From JANQIV01 sp050117315 (lineage in GTDB: Bacteria; Bacteroidota; Ignavibacteria; Ignavibacteriales; Melioribacteraceae), in assembly GCA_050117315.1 (NCBI GenBank), contig JASFMY010000003.1:1-64000 (forward strand): a stretch of DNA of 64,000 nucleotides, read 5' to 3'. The notes beneath the pieces are model-generated. The model did not search any database. It saw only the letters and a list, made by a program, of their open reading frames with translations, and was not told where the DNA came from. Position 1 is the stretch's first letter. Each line of letters starts with the position of its first letter. Positions 1 to 8,412 of this stretch are shown in pieces. The position numbers and the translations under genes were made by a program.

Positions 1-345
1 AACTGCTTTTTTCAATGTTATTTCCAATTATGGGACTTTCCTTTTTAAACATAACTTCTTAATCTGTTTTTAGAGTACGATTAAGAATTTATTGATTGAG
101 GTGAGTCGCAAAAAAGTTATCATTTAGACAACAATGTTATATGAATGATAACAACAAAAGATAACCTAATCTTTATTTTGAAGCCGGTTACTTTACATTT
201 TATTAACTAAAATCACATCTATCTTTATTCAAAAGTAAAAATGCTTTTTGGCATATATGTTGGCATTATATTTTTCTGAAAAGACTCAATGTTATTTTTA
301 GACTAACCCTTAATAAATACATTTTTTAATGCAAGGAGTAGCAAT
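1..345. other. AT-rich region upstream of the TonB-dependent receptor
   Basis: No gene is supported here. The stretch is AT-rich and ends with an AAGGAG-like ribosome binding site a few bases before the receptor start. I see no clear operator, riboswitch or hairpin. A GG-N10-GG match near 249-263 is noted but not called as a promoter. Confidence 0.5.
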
Positions 346-2871
346 ATGATTAAAAAAAATTACTACAAAATACTCAATCTTATTTTCTTTATAGTAATTT
401 GCCCGGCCTTTTTGTTCGCACAGGAAAGCGGTACAATTACCGGTAAAGTTACGGATACCAACGGTGATCCGGTTCCTTACGCCAATATCATTTTAGAGGG
501 CACTACCATCGGTGCTGCTGCAGATATTGACGGAAATTACAGGATAACAAATGTTCCCGCCGGAAATTATACAATTAGCGTAACCGTAATCGGCTATAGA
601 GGAAGTAAAGAATCAGTAAGCGTTGCAGCAGGCAAAACATTAATGCAGGACTTCACACTTGCAGAAGACGTACTGCAAATGGAAGGTGTTGTAATAACAG
701 GTACTGCCGGCGGTGCAGGTGTTAAAAAGAAAGACGCAAGTTTTGCAATCACTACGGTCTCCGCATCAGAACTTGAACAATTAGCGCCTCCCAGCACTGC
801 AGCGGCATTGGAACTAGTCCCCGGTGTCTGGTCGGAAAGCTCGGGCGGTGTAGCCGGTGCAAATATTTTCGTAAGAGGTCTTCCGTCCTCAGGTGACGCA
901 CCTTTTGTTACAATGTCTATAAACGGTGCCCCGATTTACGGTACACAAACTCTTTCATTCTTTGAACAAAGCAGTATATTCCGCATTGACGAAACAGTTG
1001 CAACAACAGAAGCACTTAGAGGCGGGCCTAGCTCGGTTTTCTCCAACGGTGAAGCAGGTTTAACAACCAACTTCAACCTGAAAAGAGGTACTTCGCAAAC
1101 TCAAGGGAAAGTGAAGTACACTACTACCGATTACAGCCAGCAAAGATTGGACGCTGTATTGAGCGGTCCGATTTCCGAAAAATTATACTACATGGTAGGT
1201 GGTTATGTTAGAACTTCTCCCGGAATTAGAAATACGGAATTTAATTCCGAAAGAGGCCGGCAATTTACAATTCAACTTACAAGGGTCTTTGATAAAGGCG
1301 TAATAAACGGCTTTGCCCGCTTTACGGACGATCACGGACAATGGGTTCTGCCTATGGCATTAGGTACCGACAACGACGAAGGTACATTTTCACCCCTTGG
1401 AAATGCTACCCGCTACAGAACATTGCAAATCAATACACAAGGCGACAGCGCTAGTTACGATTTTGCAAACGGCCGCGGATGGAAAGGTATTGTAAGCGGA
1501 ATTAATTTTGACTATGAACTAGGCGACGGCTGGACTGTCCGGGATAATCTTTCCTATACTAACGGCGATGCTAATACTTTAGGATTTGTTTCAAACGGGG
1601 ACCCTATGTCTGTATCTGCATTGAAAGCACAATTAGGAGTTAATACAATTGAAACCGTTGGCGGCAGAACTCTTAATTCAGGTTTTGTACAAAGCTACGG
1701 CCATTGGGTAGTTGAGAAACAAATTGAATCTTTTACAAATGATATATCTTTAACAAACAAAGTAAAAAATCATAACATTACTTTAGGTGCTTATCAAGCG
1801 TTCTGGTCAACTAATGATTTCTGGACTCTCGGAAATCATATCCTTGTTGAAAATGTTGAAAACGGCGATGTGATAAAAGATGTTGATGCCAATGAAGTTG
1901 CCGGGAGCTGGAACTACGGTATAAATGAATTAGGCGATGCAAGAGTATTTGCTTTGTATGCCGGTGATTCATGGCAGGTGTCCGAAAGAGTGAGGTTAGA
2001 CTTAGGCGCACGTTACCAGTTTTTTAATCTTAACTTCACATTAGACGCCGGAGAATACCCTGACGGCGTTATTGATAGAATAGCTAATCTTGACGGGAAT
2101 GATTGGGCAGGTACGGCAGCCATAAATTATGCAATTAATGAAAACACAGGAATTTTTGTCCGTGGCTCAAAGGGATCCTTATTCCCTCACTTCGACCAGA
2201 TTAGAGAAAATATTGGTTATAAACTGGATGATGAAGAAGCAGGCAGTAATCCGAATTCTATCAAAGGAACATTGGATGCAAATATTTTCAATCAATTTGA
2301 AGTTGGAGTTAAACTTGATCAAGAACGATATAGTTTATTTGTCACAGGTTTCTTAAACAATGTTGAAGTTTTTGACGGAGATGTGGGCGCTGCAAGAGCA
2401 GCTGCGCTTTTAAAGACAAGAACATTCGGAGCTGAAATAGATGCTGCTGTAAGCGTTGAAAAGTTTAGAGTGAATTTTATCGGAACATTCCAGAGTGGAG
2501 AGATAACAGAATCCAGCGACGCAGCTGCAGAAGGCAATAATATATGGCGTCAGCCCGATTTTCAATTCCGTATTGGCCCAAGCTATGATTTCAAATTCAG
2601 TGAGGTGGTTGACGGTTCTATCTACGGAGCATTCAGGTACGTAGGTTCACGCTGGAACGACAGAGATAATTCTTATGAACTGGATTCTTATACAAAATTG
2701 GATGCCGGATTAGATATTTCCACATCAAGCGGTATAACATTTAACGTAGGTGTTGATAACCTAACAGATTCAGACGGACTAACAGAAGGCGATCCCCGTG
2801 ATCCTACTTCGAAAAACGGTCGTCCAATTTTTGGTCGTTCCTTTAGATTTTCAGTCGGTGTTAACTTCTAG
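346..2871 (+). CDS. TonB-dependent receptor with N-terminal carboxypeptidase-regulatory-like domain
   Basis: An outer-membrane active transporter that would import a substrate using TonB energy. The protein has 841 residues. Residues 1 to about 25 form a signal peptide ending in FLFAQ. Residues about 30-110 are a carboxypeptidase-regulatory-like beta-sandwich (GxVTDxxGxPVPYANI...G..AD.DGNY), the usual N-terminal extension of Bacteroidota-type receptors. A plug domain follows (VPGVW, FVRGLPS, SINGAPIYG), then a long beta-barrel ending in the aromatic terminus GVNF. No SusD-like partner is next to it. A permease and a trehalase follow on the same strand, so a trehalose or alpha-glucoside substrate is a reasonable inference, but the sequence does not prove it. 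The family call is secure; the substrate is uncertain. Confidence 0.93.
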   Translation: MIKKNYYKILNLIFFIVICPAFLFAQESGTITGKVTDTNGDPVPYANIILEGTTIGAAADIDGNYRITNVPAGNYTISVTVIGYRGSKESVSVAAGKTLMQDFTLAEDVLQMEGVVITGTAGGAGVKKKDASFAITTVSASELEQLAPPSTAAALELVPGVWSESSGGVAGANIFVRGLPSSGDAPFVTMSINGAPIYGTQTLSFFEQSSIFRIDETVATTEALRGGPSSVFSNGEAGLTTNFNLKRGTSQTQGKVKYTTTDYSQQRLDAVLSGPISEKLYYMVGGYVRTSPGIRNTEFNSERGRQFTIQLTRVFDKGVINGFARFTDDHGQWVLPMALGTDNDEGTFSPLGNATRYRTLQINTQGDSASYDFANGRGWKGIVSGINFDYELGDGWTVRDNLSYTNGDANTLGFVSNGDPMSVSALKAQLGVNTIETVGGRTLNSGFVQSYGHWVVEKQIESFTNDISLTNKVKNHNITLGAYQAFWSTNDFWTLGNHILVENVENGDVIKDVDANEVAGSWNYGINELGDARVFALYAGDSWQVSERVRLDLGARYQFFNLNFTLDAGEYPDGVIDRIANLDGNDWAGTAAINYAINENTGIFVRGSKGSLFPHFDQIRENIGYKLDDEEAGSNPNSIKGTLDANIFNQFEVGVKLDQERYSLFVTGFLNNVEVFDGDVGAARAAALLKTRTFGAEIDAAVSVEKFRVNFIGTFQSGEITESSDAAAEGNNIWRQPDFQFRIGPSYDFKFSEVVDGSIYGAFRYVGSRWNDRDNSYELDSYTKLDAGLDISTSSGITFNVGVDNLTDSDGLTEGDPRDPTSKNGRPIFGRSFRFSVGVNF

Positions 2872-2891
2872 TTTGTAATTATAAAAGAAGG

Positions 2892-3019
2892 GAGACTGTC
2901 TTATGATATTGTCATTTCGAACCGAACGGAGTGAGTGTGAGAAATCTCAACTGTATGATTGGCTAAGGTTCTCACGTCGCTTCACTCCTCGCGACAGAAG
3001 AAAATTTTAAGACAGTCTC
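2892..3019. repeat. 128-bp MITE-like element with 12-bp terminal inverted repeats
   Basis: The ends are perfect 12-bp inverted repeats (GAGACTGTCTTA and its complement). The interior carries a short element of the 'gtcatttcgaaccgaacggag' type and an internal GTGAG/CTCAC pairing. There is no coding capacity. The element fills nearly all of the gap between the receptor and permease genes, so it may also act as a transcript-processing or termination hairpin. It resembles dispersed non-autonomous elements; other copies outside this window cannot be checked here. Confidence 0.6.
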
Positions 3020-3072
3020 ACAATTTTTCCTAAGATTATTTAACGAACTGTTTTTTGTAAGGATGAATTATC

Positions 3073-4300
3073 ATGTCGAGATGGAAAATTAAGATATCAC
3101 TTTTTTTGAGTTATTTTGTTTTGGCAATACTATTGAATACAGTAGGCATTGTCATTGCGCAAGTAATTGAAGATTACAACGTAAGCAGGTTAACAGCAGG
3201 AACACTGGAAGCTTTTAAAGATCTTTCAATAATGTTTGTTTCGTTTGTTCTTGCTTCATTCGTTCCAAAGTTCGGTTACAGGAGAACACTAATTTACGGT
3301 CTTATAGCGCTCACTTTCGGCTGTATGATTATTGCTTCGATTACGGAATACTGGTCGGCACCCGTTCTATATGCTATCACCGGTTCAAGTTTTGCTCTTA
3401 TGAAAGTATCGGTTTATTCCACTGTTGGACTAATAACCAAAACTCAAAAGGATCACACCGGTTTTATGAATATTCTTGAAGGGATATTCATGACAGGCTC
3501 GCTTACCGGTCCATTAATTTTTTCAGTGATGATAAGTTTAAGTCACTGGAACAACACTTACTGGGTTATAGCGGTTTTCACCGTTATTTCGCTTGTCCTT
3601 ATTTTATTTACCGAACTGGATGAAAGCCAGGTTAAAGAAGAAGCTAAAGAATCCAGTTTCATAAAAATGTTTGCATTGCTGAAATACCCGATGGTTTGGG
3701 TATTCATTATTTGCGCCTTTTTATATGTTATGATTGAACAAAGCTTCGGTACTTGGCTGCCGACTTTTAATAAAGAAATATTTAAACTGACATCCGCACA
3801 GTCAGCATCTTTTCTCAGCATTTACGCCGGATCAATTGCCGCGAGCAGATTTTTAGCCGGGTATTTATCAAAGCGGTTTTCATGGTTAAGCATCCAGTTG
3901 TTTTATCTGGTAGGAGCTTTTTTGCTTACTCTTATAATATTAATTCAGACAATTGGTTTCCGGGCAAGCGGGCATGAAAACTGGTACCAGGCTCCTCCTC
4001 TTGCTTTTGTCTTTTCTATGGTCGGATTTTTTTATCGGCCCAATTTACCCGACAATATGTTCCATTGTTTTAAGCAAACTTGAAAGAGCAAGGCATAGCT
4101 CAATGACCGGACTTATAATTATTTTCTCCGCTCTGGGCGGTACTTCCGGATCAATGATAATAGGATTATTCTCGGAAAACTTCAGTGTTCATAATGCTTT
4201 TTTCTTCCCGTTATTACCGATTGCACTTTTAGCTTTTGCATTGATCCCTTATAAAAAATTATCGGACAAATTTGGAATAGAACATCATACAATGCAGTAA
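3073..4300 (+). pseudogene. MFS sugar permease interrupted by a one-base frameshift
   Basis: An inner-membrane major facilitator superfamily permease with about 12 hydrophobic segments over two overlapping frames. The first frame runs from 3073 to about 4030, and the second continues to the stop at 4300. The switch falls in a run of seven T at 4027-4033. Removing one T joins MVGFF to IGPIYPTIC and restores one continuous protein of about 408 residues. A separate 115-residue gene starting at 3953 is therefore unlikely. The break may be a true mutation, a slippage site that still gives some product, or a homopolymer sequencing error. It lies between the TonB-dependent receptor and the trehalase, with only 13 bases before the latter. 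A disaccharide permease role is inferred from these neighbours. Confidence 0.8.
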
Positions 4301-4313
4301 AGTCGGATTTATT

Positions 4314-6191
4314 ATGAAACTAAAATTAAAAATAGAAGAAACACTAAATAAATTACTGGCACAGGAAGATACGGATAAGGATAAGAAAATTACAATTGAA
4401 GACGAGGGACCAAAAAAGTTTTTTCTTAGAACTACGGATGGAAAAGATATTATAGTAAAGGGGACGTATTATTTATCAAATTTTCTGCAAGAATTAGTAT
4501 TGGCGAAAGAGAGCGGAAAAGAAATTGCTGAAATTGATTTTGCATATATTTTTGAAAAACCGGTGGATAGAATCAGCCGGATGATAAAAGATTATTACTG
4601 GGACGGACTAACGAGAAGAATTGACGCTGAAGGAATTATTAAAGCGCTTGTTGATACAAAAGCCGAGACAAAAAAATATTTTTTGTATGTGCCTTTTGAC
4701 GACGATAAGGCTTTTGAATATTATAACGAAGTTGTTAAAAAGATCAAAGAAATAACCATAACTGTAGTTAAACTTCCCGGGAAAATTACACCAGAATATG
4801 TGAGAAGCATAAACAACAAACCGGGTGTACTTTCACTTGATTTAGTTAAGAATGAAAAGGGCAAAACCGAAGGAATGCCGTTTGTTGTTCCGGGCGGAAG
4901 ATTCAATGAAATGTACGGCTGGGACAGTTACTTTGAAGCGCTTGGATTATTAATAGATGGAAGAGTTGACCTTGCAAAAGCAATGGCGGATAATCTTGTT
5001 TATGAAATTGAACACTACGGACAAATATTAAATGCAAACAGAACATATTATTTAACACGTTCCCAGCCGCCCTTTTTAACTTCCTTTGCTTCGGCAGTCT
5101 ATAATCATTTAAAGGATGAAAATAAAAAAGAATGGTTAACCAAATTGCTGAATGCCTCTATTAAAGAATACAACACGGTTTGGATGAGTGAACATAAACT
5201 TACGGAAACAAAATTGAGCCGTTATTTTGGGACAGGTATTGGTTTGGCTCCGGAAACCGAACTTACTCATTTCGATTCTGTGCTCAAGCCGTATGCAGAA
5301 AAGGAAGGGTTAACAGTTAGGGATTATCATCAAAAATATTTGAACAGAGAAATAGTACACCCTCAAATTGAAGAATTCATAAAACACGACCGCAGTATTA
5401 GGGAATCGGGACACGATACTTCTTACAGACTTGATAATATTAGTGCGGACTTAAATACAGTTGATTTAAATTCGCTTCTATATAAATATGAAGTTGATAT
5501 TGCGGAAATAATCAAAAATGAGTTTGATAACTATTTCGTTTCATATAACGGTACTGTTGAGAATAGTGAGAGATGGTTTGAAAAAGCTGAATTAAGAAAA
5601 TCCATTATGAATAATTTAATGTGGAATGGAGAAAAAGGATTTTTCTTTGACTATAATTTTGTAAAAAAAGAGCAAACCGGGTTTGAAAGTGCAACTGCTT
5701 TTTATCCTTTATGGGCAAAACTTGCCACTCAAGAGCAAGCTGATCTACTTGTTGAAAAAGCTTTACCTCTTTTGGAATTTAAAGGTGGAATTGCCGGCAC
5801 TTCAAAAGAATCAGTGGGAATTATAAATGACGAAAGACCGCAAAAACAATGGGATTATCCCAACGGCTGGGCGCCGCATCAAATTATAATCTGGAAAGGA
5901 TTGAAAAATTACGGCTACGATAAAACAGCCGAAAGACTTGCTTACAAATGGTTTTATATGATTTTGAAAAACGCTGTTGAATATAACGGAACAATCCCGG
6001 AAAAATATGATGTTGTTACCTGTACACACAAAGTCTTTGCCGAATATGGAAATGTTGGGACCGAGTTTGACTACATCAGCCGCGAAGGCTTTGGCTGGAT
6101 GAACGCTTCATTTGAAGTGGGGCTTACAATTTTAAATAATGAGTTAAGGGAAAAGTTGAATAATCTTGTCCCGGCCGAAAAGCTTTTTTGA
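4314..6191 (+). CDS. Trehalase, GH37 family, probably cytoplasmic
   Basis: Hydrolyses alpha,alpha-trehalose to two glucoses. Both family signatures are present: PGGRFNEMYGWDSY starting at residue 193 and QWDYPNGWAP starting at residue 512. Within the first, D204 is part of the conserved W-D-x-Y core. The protein has 625 residues, somewhat longer than the E. coli enzymes of about 550-565. The extra length is an N-terminal charged segment of roughly 60 residues rich in D, E and K. There is no signal peptide, so the enzyme should act in the cytoplasm on sugar delivered by the upstream permease. It probably shares a transcript with that permease. The family call is secure; activity on other disaccharides is not excluded. 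Confidence 0.93.
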   Translation: MKLKLKIEETLNKLLAQEDTDKDKKITIEDEGPKKFFLRTTDGKDIIVKGTYYLSNFLQELVLAKESGKEIAEIDFAYIFEKPVDRISRMIKDYYWDGLTRRIDAEGIIKALVDTKAETKKYFLYVPFDDDKAFEYYNEVVKKIKEITITVVKLPGKITPEYVRSINNKPGVLSLDLVKNEKGKTEGMPFVVPGGRFNEMYGWDSYFEALGLLIDGRVDLAKAMADNLVYEIEHYGQILNANRTYYLTRSQPPFLTSFASAVYNHLKDENKKEWLTKLLNASIKEYNTVWMSEHKLTETKLSRYFGTGIGLAPETELTHFDSVLKPYAEKEGLTVRDYHQKYLNREIVHPQIEEFIKHDRSIRESGHDTSYRLDNISADLNTVDLNSLLYKYEVDIAEIIKNEFDNYFVSYNGTVENSERWFEKAELRKSIMNNLMWNGEKGFFFDYNFVKKEQTGFESATAFYPLWAKLATQEQADLLVEKALPLLEFKGGIAGTSKESVGIINDERPQKQWDYPNGWAPHQIIIWKGLKNYGYDKTAERLAYKWFYMILKNAVEYNGTIPEKYDVVTCTHKVFAEYGNVGTEFDYISREGFGWMNASFEVGLTILNNELREKLNNLVPAEKLF

Positions 6192-6804
6192 AAAATAATT
6201 TGGAATTCCCGTTGTTGGAAATAAAAACTTGTGGCAGTAATGAGTATTTCCTGATTTCCAAATGAAGAATAAGGTACATAAATCTGCAATAGCGCTGGTT
6301 TGAAAAGTGTGTTACGCAAGCCTGTTTTGTTTTTTCGAATTCCCGGTGTAGTTTGCCTGGGTGTCCTTTGGGACAGTCGCAAAAAATGCTCCTTCAATTG
6401 ACAGGTAGCCCTGTGCAATGACAAATTATTAGTTCTGCAACATACCCTCCAGGGGGGAACAGTGACGGCAGGTAATAATTTTAATCCAAACATTCCCTTC
6501 AAATTCTATTCTTGGACCTGATCGTATATTTGAATTTTATAATCATTTAATCAGTTAAATACTCTTTGCTTAAGGGGATAACTATTAGTGTAATTATTAA
6601 TGTGTTTACAAATATTGCAATATTAGTTAAGTTAGGTGTTAAAATAAAACTTCCATAATATACATTGTTGCGATGCTGTTCATTTTATTTGATCTTTTGT
6701 GTCATTATTCATACGCCGCCATTATATATAAAACAGTAATTTGATGCCAAGCAAGTAAAGTGTCAAATTATCTTAAACGCCTTAGTGAGCTTATATACTT
6801 GTTG
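6192..6804. other. Non-coding region downstream of the trehalase
   Basis: I see no supported gene. The reverse-strand open frame overlapping the trehalase 3' end has low-complexity composition and no domain. Fragments resemble repeats found elsewhere in the window: a 'gtgttacgcaa' piece near 6308 like the ends of the 225-bp element at 14643-14867, and 'ctgcaacatacc' near 6434. It is probably a graveyard of small repeats. Confidence 0.5.
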
Positions 6805-6928
6805 CAAATTGGTTTTGGTATTTTGTTTTTTTAGAACTCGCCTAAATCCTCCCCGCCTCCCAAAGTCTCGTACGGCGGGCAGGTCTTAAAAAGAGAGGAG
6901 TTTATGGCAAAATACCAAAACCAATTTG
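6805..6928. repeat. 124-bp MITE-like element with 21-bp terminal inverted repeats
   Basis: A perfect 21-bp sequence at 6805-6825 (starting CAAATTGGTTTTGG) recurs as its reverse complement at 6908-6928. The roughly 80-bp interior contains the GC-rich motif 'gtacggcgggcagg' and no gene. A related but diverged left end (AAATTTGGTTTCGGATTTTG) appears near 12570, which suggests a dispersed family. The element ends 42 bases before the downstream lipoprotein gene and may supply part of its leader. Confidence 0.65.
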
Positions 6929-6970
6929 GCTTGTGTGTAATTATAAATCAAAGAGAAGGATTCAATAAAA

Positions 6971-8230
6971 ATGAGACAGAAAATAATATTCATTTCTCTT
7001 CTTATAATGATACTTACCTTTAACTGCAGTACAACCGACCCGGAAATAAGTGAAAACAAGGTTGCGCTTAAAGAAATTGATGTAGCAGTAAGTGAAGTCT
7101 ATCTAAAAATTGAAGTTGAAAAAGCAAATCCAAATCAAGTTGTTATACTAAAACGTAACGGGGAAACAGTATTAAGTTATACAGCAAACATAACAGATAC
7201 GGTATTAGCTGATACGGGCTTGATCGCCGGGAGTAATTACAGTTACCAAGCTGAAATAAAGGAAGAGAGCAAGTTGGCAGCAGAAAGCCAAAAATTAAGT
7301 ATTCAGACTTTGCAGCCTACGAGCCATGAATTTAGCTGGGAAGTTATAAAGTTAGGCGACCCCTCAACAAGCGAACTCTGGGATGTGGCTATTATTGATG
7401 AAAATAATATCTGGGCTGTTGGTGATATCAAAATTGTGGATACTAGTGAACGAGGTTATACAAATTATAATGCTGTGCATTGGGATGGCAATGAGTGGGT
7501 ATTAAAAAAAATATTATATAAAAGTTCAATATGGGAAATAAAAACATTATTAGGTTTTAGTGAAAACGATATTTGGTTTTCAGCATTTGTGAGATATGAT
7601 GGTAAAAATTTTATCGATTTACAAATTCCAGACATTTTGATTGGATGGGGAGTTAACAAAATTTGGGGCAACAGCAGTGAGAATTTATATGTTGTGGGTA
7701 ATAACGGAAACATCGTTCAATATGACGGTACAAATTGGCAAAAACTGGAAAGTGGAACGGAAGGTAATATAACCTCAGTTTGGGGAATAACGGAAGAAGA
7801 AAGCGGGGATGAATATTTGTATTACACCATCCCGTCGGAGAAAAAGTTGTTAAGAATAAAAAATAAACAAGAAATAGAAAACACCGGCTGGAACGAGAAT
7901 AAAACAATAGCGGATGTTTGGGGAGCAAGGAATGAGTTATTGTATGGAGCTGGAGAAGATGGAGTTTATAGAAAACTAGGCAATAAATGGGAAGTGCTTG
8001 ATATAGGGAGCCAACACTTTTTTGTAAGTATAGGAGGTCAGGGCTTAAATGATCTTATATTCTGCGGGATAAGCGGCGGTGTAAGTCATTACAACGGAAT
8101 AAGCTGGAAAGAATATCCTGAATTGCAGTCTCCTTCGTTATCCCTAAGACAAGCAGCAATAAAAGATAATACTGTTGTAATGGTAGGCATAGACTCTTCA
8201 TATGCTGTAATAATTATCGGTAAAAGATAA
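6971..8230 (+). CDS. Beta-propeller-like secreted lipoprotein, function unknown
   Basis: A 419-residue protein with a hydrophobic N-terminus followed by an N-C-S-T-T lipobox-like cysteine (about residue 19), so it is probably lipid-anchored. Residues about 30-115 look like a fibronectin-like beta domain ending LSIQTLQPTS. The rest holds repeated blades with a W-D-V or I-W-x-V-G core followed by hydrophobic-YDG-x-x-W (for example NLYVVGNNG...QYDGTNWQ and LLYGAGEDG), as in short beta-propellers. Proteins of this shape are common in Ignavibacteria and often carry unreliable enzyme names; I see no catalytic motif. The next gene on the same strand is a secreted protease 180 bases away, separated by a hairpin. 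Confidence 0.8.
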   Translation: MRQKIIFISLLIMILTFNCSTTDPEISENKVALKEIDVAVSEVYLKIEVEKANPNQVVILKRNGETVLSYTANITDTVLADTGLIAGSNYSYQAEIKEESKLAAESQKLSIQTLQPTSHEFSWEVIKLGDPSTSELWDVAIIDENNIWAVGDIKIVDTSERGYTNYNAVHWDGNEWVLKKILYKSSIWEIKTLLGFSENDIWFSAFVRYDGKNFIDLQIPDILIGWGVNKIWGNSSENLYVVGNNGNIVQYDGTNWQKLESGTEGNITSVWGITEEESGDEYLYYTIPSEKKLLRIKNKQEIENTGWNENKTIADVWGARNELLYGAGEDGVYRKLGNKWEVLDIGSQHFFVSIGGQGLNDLIFCGISGGVSHYNGISWKEYPELQSPSLSLRQAAIKDNTVVMVGIDSSYAVIIIGKR

Positions 8231-8260
8231 CGGGAGGTATAAGCTAAAGAAATTGAAAAG

Positions 8261-8289
8261 CAGCGCCGGTACTACGAATACCAGCGCTG
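8261..8289 (+). terminator. Hairpin after the lipoprotein gene, possible terminator
   Basis: An 11-bp stem with one mismatch (CAGCGCCGGTA pairing with TACCAGCGCTG) and a 7-base loop lies 30 bases after the stop codon. No T tract follows directly; the nearest is about 20 bases on. It may terminate weakly or stabilise the 3' end. Confidence 0.5.
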
Positions 8290-8412
8290 TTAAAGATGCA
8301 TACAAATCGGTTTTTTGTCCCTTATACGGCCTGGCTAGCCGTACGTGCCTTTTTGTATGTGTTATAAAATACAAATAATTAATAAACAAAACACCTTAAC
8401 AGGAGGTAAATA

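Noticed and set aside
249..264. Sigma-54 promoter before the TonB-dependent receptor (TGGCATATATGTTGGC)
   Set aside because: GG-N10-GG also fits here, but the site is about 80 bases from the start, is built of a TTGGCAT repeat, and the gene has no link to flagella. It also warns that the loose motif can occur by chance.
3953..4300. A separate 115-residue membrane protein gene
   Set aside because: It is the C-terminal part of the upstream MFS permease after a one-base shift in the T7 tract; its first residues are an out-of-frame reading of the permease.
6071..6502. 143-codon reverse-strand gene overlapping the trehalase end
   Set aside because: It lacks any domain, overlaps a well-supported gene and runs into repeat debris.
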